Source: Physcomitrium patens | Lineage: Eukaryota > Streptophyta > Bryopsida > Funariales > Funariaceae | Length of the DNA: 64,000 nt | Assembly: GCF_000002425.4 (NCBI RefSeq) | Contig: NC_037275.1 | Coordinates: 708,636 to 772,635, forward strand | Direction of reading: 5' to 3' | Shown: in pieces, positions 59,801 through 64,000 of the stretch | Position numbering within the stretch: the stretch's first letter is position 1 | Layout of the letters: every line of letters starts with the position of its first letter | The notes under the pieces: model-generated | What the model was told of the DNA's origin: nothing | What the model saw: only the letters and a program-made list of their open reading frames with translations | Databases searched by the model: none | Program-made: the position numbers and the translations under genes

Positions 59801-60362
59801 TAATCCTGCAGCAAAAGATATGGCAAATCGGTTGTCAGAGTTACATGCAATAATGAAGGCGCAGTTGAAGAAAGCTCAAGAACGACAAAAGATAAATGCA
59901 GATGTATATCGTAAAGAGCAACCACAACTCAACGTGGGTGATAAGGTATGGCTACTTCGTCGCAATATCAAGACCACTCGACCTTGTGACAAATTGGACT
60001 ATCGTAGGCTTGGCTCCTTTTCTGTTTCTGAACAGATCAACCCAGTTGCATATCGGTTACATCTACCAAAGTCAATGAAGATCCATCCTGTATTCCACGT
60101 GTCTCTTCTTGAACCATATAAGACAGTGGATATACAAGGAAGAAGACAAATGCCACCGCCTCCTATAGAAGTAGATAATAATGAAGAATTTGAGGTGGAA
60201 GAGATATTAGACTCAAGGCGGCGCCGAAATAAGCTGGAATATCTTGTTCATTGGCGCGGATATGATATTAGTGAGCGCACATGGGAGCCATCTAGGAATC
60301 TAGCAAATGCATCAGCTAAAGTCAAAGTTTTTCATCAACAACATCCATCAAAACCAAGATGA
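56874..60362 (+). pseudogene. Element G pol region: protease, reverse transcriptase, RNase H, integrase, chromodomain (about one break)
   Basis: A retropepsin active site (LIDSGASACFLD) lies near 56,980-57,020. Reverse transcriptase begins near 57,660 with [17 protein letters not shown] and has the catalytic YLDD at 58,017-58,028. RNase H follows with FFMETDASDFALGAVLS near 58,445. The integrase zinc-binding domain is near 59,110-59,240 (GHFGYNK, CDICSRSK). The DDE core has SMDFITDLP near 59,310, ISDRGTQFVSRFW near 59,490 and TDGQTERVNQVLEQYL near 59,595. The chromodomain at about 60,190-60,340 contains EVEEILDSRRRR, YLVHWRGYD and TWEPSRNLANAS. The domain set and order define a chromovirus. 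The region is almost entirely open, with about one apparent break, and is treated as a fossil. Confidence 0.9.
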
Positions 60363-60456
60363 AAACCTCTCTTATAAAAGAGACAAGATTGAGGCAAGAT
60401 AACATTCAATTTCCTATCCTTGTTTGTAACTTCTTTGCATTTGTGACGCTAATTAG

Positions 60457-60879
60457 ATGGAGAGCCAACAACCAGCGGATTCAACTCAAGAACCTTCGTT
60501 TGCTGACTTACCGGATGAGACATTACAATTGTCACAACCTTCAAGACGACGCAACCGAGATGAAGACCCTCAAGAACGACATGTTCTTCCTCGAATAGAT
60601 GGTGAGATACAACGCATTTGGTATCACGACCTTGGAAGAGATTCTCGATGTTTGGTGATATTATTGGAGATAGAAACGACTCCTGATGGTGTTTCAAATG
60701 TATTATTTGAAGGAAGTTATGAAGGCCTCAACAGTGATCAAATAACAGGGTGGTCTTCTCGCCCTGGAATGGGACACTATCGATGGCTAAGAGGACCCAT
60801 CAACTATCTTCGAAGAGAACAAAGATCAGAGTATGTAGCAAATACAATTCGCCGCATATTAGATTTTCTCAATATATAA
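60457..60879 (+). CDS. ORF3 of element G: unrecognised 140-aa protein between chromodomain and 3' LTR
   Basis: It is open from an ATG 94 bases after the pol stop and ends 41 bases before the 3' LTR. The N-terminal 30 residues are polar and acidic and end in a basic patch (PSRRRNRDED). The rest alternates charged and hydrophobic residues as a small folded domain would, with LVILLEIETTPDG, NVLFEGSYEGLN and a C-terminal part containing GHYRWLRGPINYLRRE and NTIRRILDFL. No signal peptide, membrane segment, zinc motif or catalytic box is visible, and I do not recognise a family. Recognisable remnants occupy the same place in C, E and I, so it is a regular part of this chromovirus lineage and not a chance open frame. 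How it is translated (own RNA, reinitiation) is not visible. Confidence 0.8.
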   Translation: MESQQPADSTQEPSFADLPDETLQLSQPSRRRNRDEDPQERHVLPRIDGEIQRIWYHDLGRDSRCLVILLEIETTPDGVSNVLFEGSYEGLNSDQITGWSSRPGMGHYRWLRGPINYLRREQRSEYVANTIRRILDFLNI

Positions 60880-60906
60880 TCACCGCTCCTCGTGGAACTC
60901 GTCCCT

Positions 60907-60917
60907 AGAAGGGGGGG
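60907..60917 (+). other. Polypurine tract of element G
   Basis: AGAAGGGGGGG ends 3 bases before the 3' LTR, the expected plus-strand primer. Confidence 0.8.
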
Positions 60918-60920
60918 TAA

Positions 60921-61458
60921 TGTCACGGACATACATATAATTACCTATATGAATAGATAAAAGTATGTAAAAGTAGATAAAAGTAGGTTAATTGTGTAAT
61001 ATCTTCTAGAGAAGCTTCTTAGAAGCTTCATAGACGCTGCTTTGACTTTATAGGAGTCTATAGTTGACTTTTAGGCTAGAAACTTGGTCAACAAGTTAGC
61101 CATGTGCCACACATATTGGAAGCTTAAAGAACAAGCTAACTATGTGGTCCATCCATAGAAAACTTGCCTTGCAAGCAAAGGCATGTGGCCTAGAAAGTCA
61201 ACATATATTGGACGTCTTATAGAACATCGCCATGTGGCTTCTAGTTAGATAGTATATATAGAGGCAAGAGTGAAGCCCTCTTCACTCTTGTCAACTCCTT
61301 TCTTGCTTCTAGTCTAGTTTCAAGGGTCTCTAGTTTTCTTGTATTTTGGCAATAGCCATTCTAATTTCTTTTTTAATATACATATTTCTATTTTGTCCTA
61401 TTTCTTTGGGAAAAGTCTCACTTACTCTTTAGCTTTCATCGAGTTCTTGTCCTTGACA
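60921..61458 (+). repeat. 3' LTR of element G (538 bp)
   Basis: It is nearly identical to 55,113-55,648, with about five substitutions and one extra AT. TATA box, presumed start and palindrome are all preserved. It is followed by the CCTTA target duplicate. Confidence 0.95.
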
Positions 61459-61463
61459 CCTTA

Positions 61464-61529
61464 AAAGGTTTGGTACTAAAATCCTTTCATATTGAAGAAG
61501 AATCTAAAGTACTATCTTTTTAATTTCTT

Positions 61530-61560
<31 letters not shown>

Positions 61561-62380
61561 CTTCCTTAAAATCCAAAGTTATCATTATAGAATGTAATTT
61601 CTATTTGTCTTTCTCATGTAGTCTATAAGACAAAACCAACCTTAGTTTATTATATAGAGTAGCAATAGCTCACTTGTTCTTATCTTAGAATAATTAATAA
61701 CTTTTCTAGTCAAGTTGCTTTTCAAACAATAGATTTTAAGTAGTTAATTCTAGATACTTTTCTTTTGCAAGTCGTTCCAAATTGTTGCCATGTATGAGTC
61801 ACCAAATCAATTCACAAGTTATTTTAGGACAAAAGAATGCAATAGGAGTGTTAAGTGGCAATTGTTAATACAAGATGAGTGCAAAGGATACTAAACCTAA
61901 GAAAAATAGAGTTAATAGATAAAACACAGTGATGGATAGTAATTCTAGTAGAAAAGTCCAACATTGGAAGGCCCTTTAGAGAGCATCAAATTGGCATCAA
62001 TTATAGTATCTTAAGAGCATCTAAGAAGAATCAAAAACCTTTACATTTCTAGTGTATATGGTCCAAATACAAATGTGTATGATTGAGATACATAGTCAAT
62101 ATAGGATTAGATTCTATATGGAATATGAATGCAATATAATATAATATACAAATCTAGCATATAGAATAGCTATACGTGTCTAAAATACAATAGCTATATA
62201 GATCAAAATATAATTGTTATATGATCCAAGCTACAATACAGTATACAATATAATATATGGCAGCGTATAGAATAGAGCATATGATAGAATAGACAATACA
62301 ATATGGGATCCAGCGTACATTGGATTATATAGGCATAATATAGAAGCTAGATATCGGTCGAGTAACTGGTGGTTCTCGTG
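61464..62380. other. AT-rich flank with a poly-T tract; no gene seen
   Basis: A run of 29 T lies at 61,532-61,560. The part 62,100-62,310 is built of loosely repeated short words such as ATAGAATAGC and ATACAATA. No coding frame stands out. Confidence 0.5.
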
Positions 62381-63480
62381 CAAATTTGATCCGGATATTG
62401 AGAAAATACTGCCGTTGTTGGAGCGGATGACATAAAGCATCTCCCACCCGATCGAAGCAGTCTCTTCTTTCTCTGTTTTTATTTTGTGTTATGATACCCT
62501 GACTTTGCAAATTGTAGTGTTGTTCATTCATGCACGACAAAGCTGCAGTGTGGTCTTTGTTCTTTCTTTCAATGTTGGCATTGCAAAAGGTTGAGCTCCA
62601 CAATTGTGCTGCTATTTTGTTCCTTCTTCGCTGCTGTGTAGCTGGCTGTAGTACACGTTGCTGAATCGATCATCAACGACCATGTGGTTGCGTACTGGGT
62701 GCCAACATTGTTGTACTTGGACGTGTGATAGTGATCCTTGTGCCTCGGCTATTTGTGTTTGGAAGCTTTGACGTTGAGAACTCGTCCTTGGTATTTTACT
62801 TTCGTGTTTCGATCCTTTCAATGTTGCGGTCGAATTCTTCTACACAACACAAGTTGTGCTTCAAGGAGGGAAGCGGTGTCAACAGATCAAGTTACCAAGG
62901 CCTTCTAAATCTACGGCTTCAAGAGTTTGTGCTTATTGTGCTTTGCTTCAAAGCGGATTGGAGTGACGTCCTGCAGTGCTAGTGTTGGAATCTCTACGAT
63001 TCTAACGCAGCTCATGAAGCTCGAAGTTTTTTTTTTTTTTTTTTTTTTTTTTCTTTTGTAATTTTGCAATAAAATGTGGAGGCTCTTTAATTTATTTATT
63101 TTTTTCTCAGCGGCATGCCACAACATCATGATTGTAGCTATCTCGACCTTCTTTGTTTTTTGTTTTGTTTTGTTTTGTTTTTTCTTTATCTAGTTCAACG
63201 GTTTAAGTTGGTGTGCAAGAGTGTAGCGTCTGACAAATCCTTGGTATCATTGTTCTTATTGCAGAGCATTAGGTATCAGTGGCGTTGTTTTACTTGGCGT
63301 CAATAGGATGATCAACAGCCTTCATTCCATTCCTTCCACACTATAGGTCTAATGCCAGTACTCAAGTTCTTCTCGCTATTGGGTGTGAGATTGCTTGTGT
63401 TAGTGCGGCACAACAAGTTCATGTGTTCGGCAACGAATTCATTGTGCTATTGACCTTCCTCCAGCCATCATCTAAATAAG
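62381..63480. other. Unassigned stretch of higher GC content
   Basis: GC content is clearly higher than in the flanks. Several short open frames on both strands overlap one another without matching anything I know. Segment 62,987-63,232 begins TGTTGGAATCTC, ends GTCTGACA, contains AATAAA near 63,070, and is followed after a few bases by TTGGTATCA, so it could be a small LTR with an initiator-Met primer site. A run of about 26 T is at 63,027-63,052. Alternatively it is a promoter or untranslated region of a host gene beyond the right edge. Confidence 0.3.
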
Positions 63481-63534
63481 TTATTGTTGGAAAACATTGG
63501 TTTTAGATTAAACATTGATTTGGATTAATTAGAT

Positions 63535-63690
63535 CATGTATTGGATGAATAAGGATTTGAATGGATAAATTTTTGTGGATGAATTTTGATCAAAGATAGA
63601 TGAATTTATAATTATGGATGAAAATTTATTTATGGATGAAAATTTATTTGTAGATAAGAACTTTTTGGATGAAAATTTTAGTTTGGATGA
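63535..63690. repeat. Degenerate tandem repeat of a TGGATGAAAATTTATT-like unit
   Basis: About nine imperfect copies, each beginning TGGATGAA or TGGATGAT, spaced 15-25 bases apart. The two near 63,616-63,650 are nearly identical. Confidence 0.7.
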
Positions 63691-64000
63691 AATTTAATAC
63701 TAAATAAAATAAAGTAAAATAAAAATTGTCTATAAAATTAAATTACCTTATATTCAAAATTTCTTTCAATTATGCATATGGTTTTTACTTGTTAAATGGC
63801 TTGCATTCATGTTGTGAAGGTGATATTGTACCATTTAATTAATTAGAAAGCTAAAAGGTTTTTTAAGCAAGAAGTAAGGAAAAACATTTAAGTAATTAAT
63901 TCACAAGTTAATTAGTAGTTGTAAGTTGGAATAAATCACCTACTAGAGTGGTTTATTTTAGCTCACAATTGAAATACTATAGGACTTAGTGGACATTAGA

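Larger units (their letters stand above)
55113..61458 (+). mobile_element. Element G: young, nearly whole chromovirus (Ty3/gypsy with chromodomain)
   Basis: LTRs of 536 and 538 bp differ by about five substitutions and one 2-base indel, about 0.9% divergence, and a 5-bp target duplication is intact. At usual plant rates (about 0.7-1.3 x 10^-8 per site per year) this suggests a few hundred thousand years. Order: 5' LTR, self-primer site, gag, pol (protease, reverse transcriptase, RNase H, integrase, chromodomain), ORF3, polypurine tract, 3' LTR. It looks whole apart from about one break in pol. Closest relatives in the window are C, H and I. The group resembles the Tcn1/Tf1-like chromoviruses known from fungi and early land plants. 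Confidence 0.95.

Noticed and set aside
62325-62982. Short open frames on both strands in the GC-richer stretch near the right edge.
   Set aside because: They overlap each other on opposite strands, lack recognisable motifs and have no splice-consistent continuation that I could find.

Overview
The window looks like nuclear DNA of a land plant, with an early-diverging lineage (bryophyte or lycophyte grade) more likely than a flowering plant. A spliced nuclear gene for a chloroplast thylakoid-lumen protein shows a photosynthetic eukaryote. One LTR element is primed by the plant-type tRNA-Trp. The rest is AT-rich DNA packed with nested Ty3/gypsy elements, including chromodomain elements that resemble a group I recall as shared between fungi and bryophytes/lycophytes. 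The species cannot be fixed from sequence alone.

Layout. 1-7.8 kb: a minus-strand Ty3-like element with an FLDD reverse transcriptase ('A', running off the left edge) sits inside the 5' part of another minus-strand element ('A2'). 7.8-28.2 kb: an old plus-strand chromovirus ('C') is interrupted near its chromodomain by a solo LTR ('D') and by a minus-strand chromovirus ('E', 13,386-26,851), which itself carries an A-type element ('B', about 15.6-23.2 kb). 28.2-31.1 kb: a partial LTR, then AT-rich DNA without genes. 31.3-33.1 kb: a seven-exon host gene for a Tat-targeted thylakoid-lumen protein. 34.5-34.7 kb: the last exons of a convergent, unrecognised host gene. 34.9-55.1 kb: heavily decayed elements, namely a chromovirus tail ('I'), an A-type element ('F') interrupted by another Ty3 element ('K') and a solo LTR (D'), and a different plant-type Ty3 element ('L'). 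55,113-61,458: a young chromovirus ('G') with LTRs about 1% diverged and a 5-bp target duplication. 61.5-64 kb: simple repeats and unassigned sequence.

The main finding concerns the chromoviruses C, E and G. They do not show an ordinary tRNA primer site. In G, the 11 nt located 31 bp after a TATA box in the LTR are exactly complementary to an 11-nt site 2 nt past the LTR, as in the self-primed Tf1/sushi group. E has a different 11-nt sequence with the same complementarity and spacing, so the two sites covary. The same bases also form one arm of a short palindrome at the U3/R boundary in both. The family also carries a small extra open reading frame between the chromodomain and the 3' LTR. It is open in G (140 codons) and recognisable as remnants in C, E and I, and I could not match it to a known domain.

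Only the two host genes are likely to serve the plant. The rest is a stratified record of insertions, in which older copies appear depleted in CpG and enriched in transitions, as expected of methylated, silenced DNA. All exon, LTR and domain limits were read by eye; those given as 'about' may be off by tens of bases.
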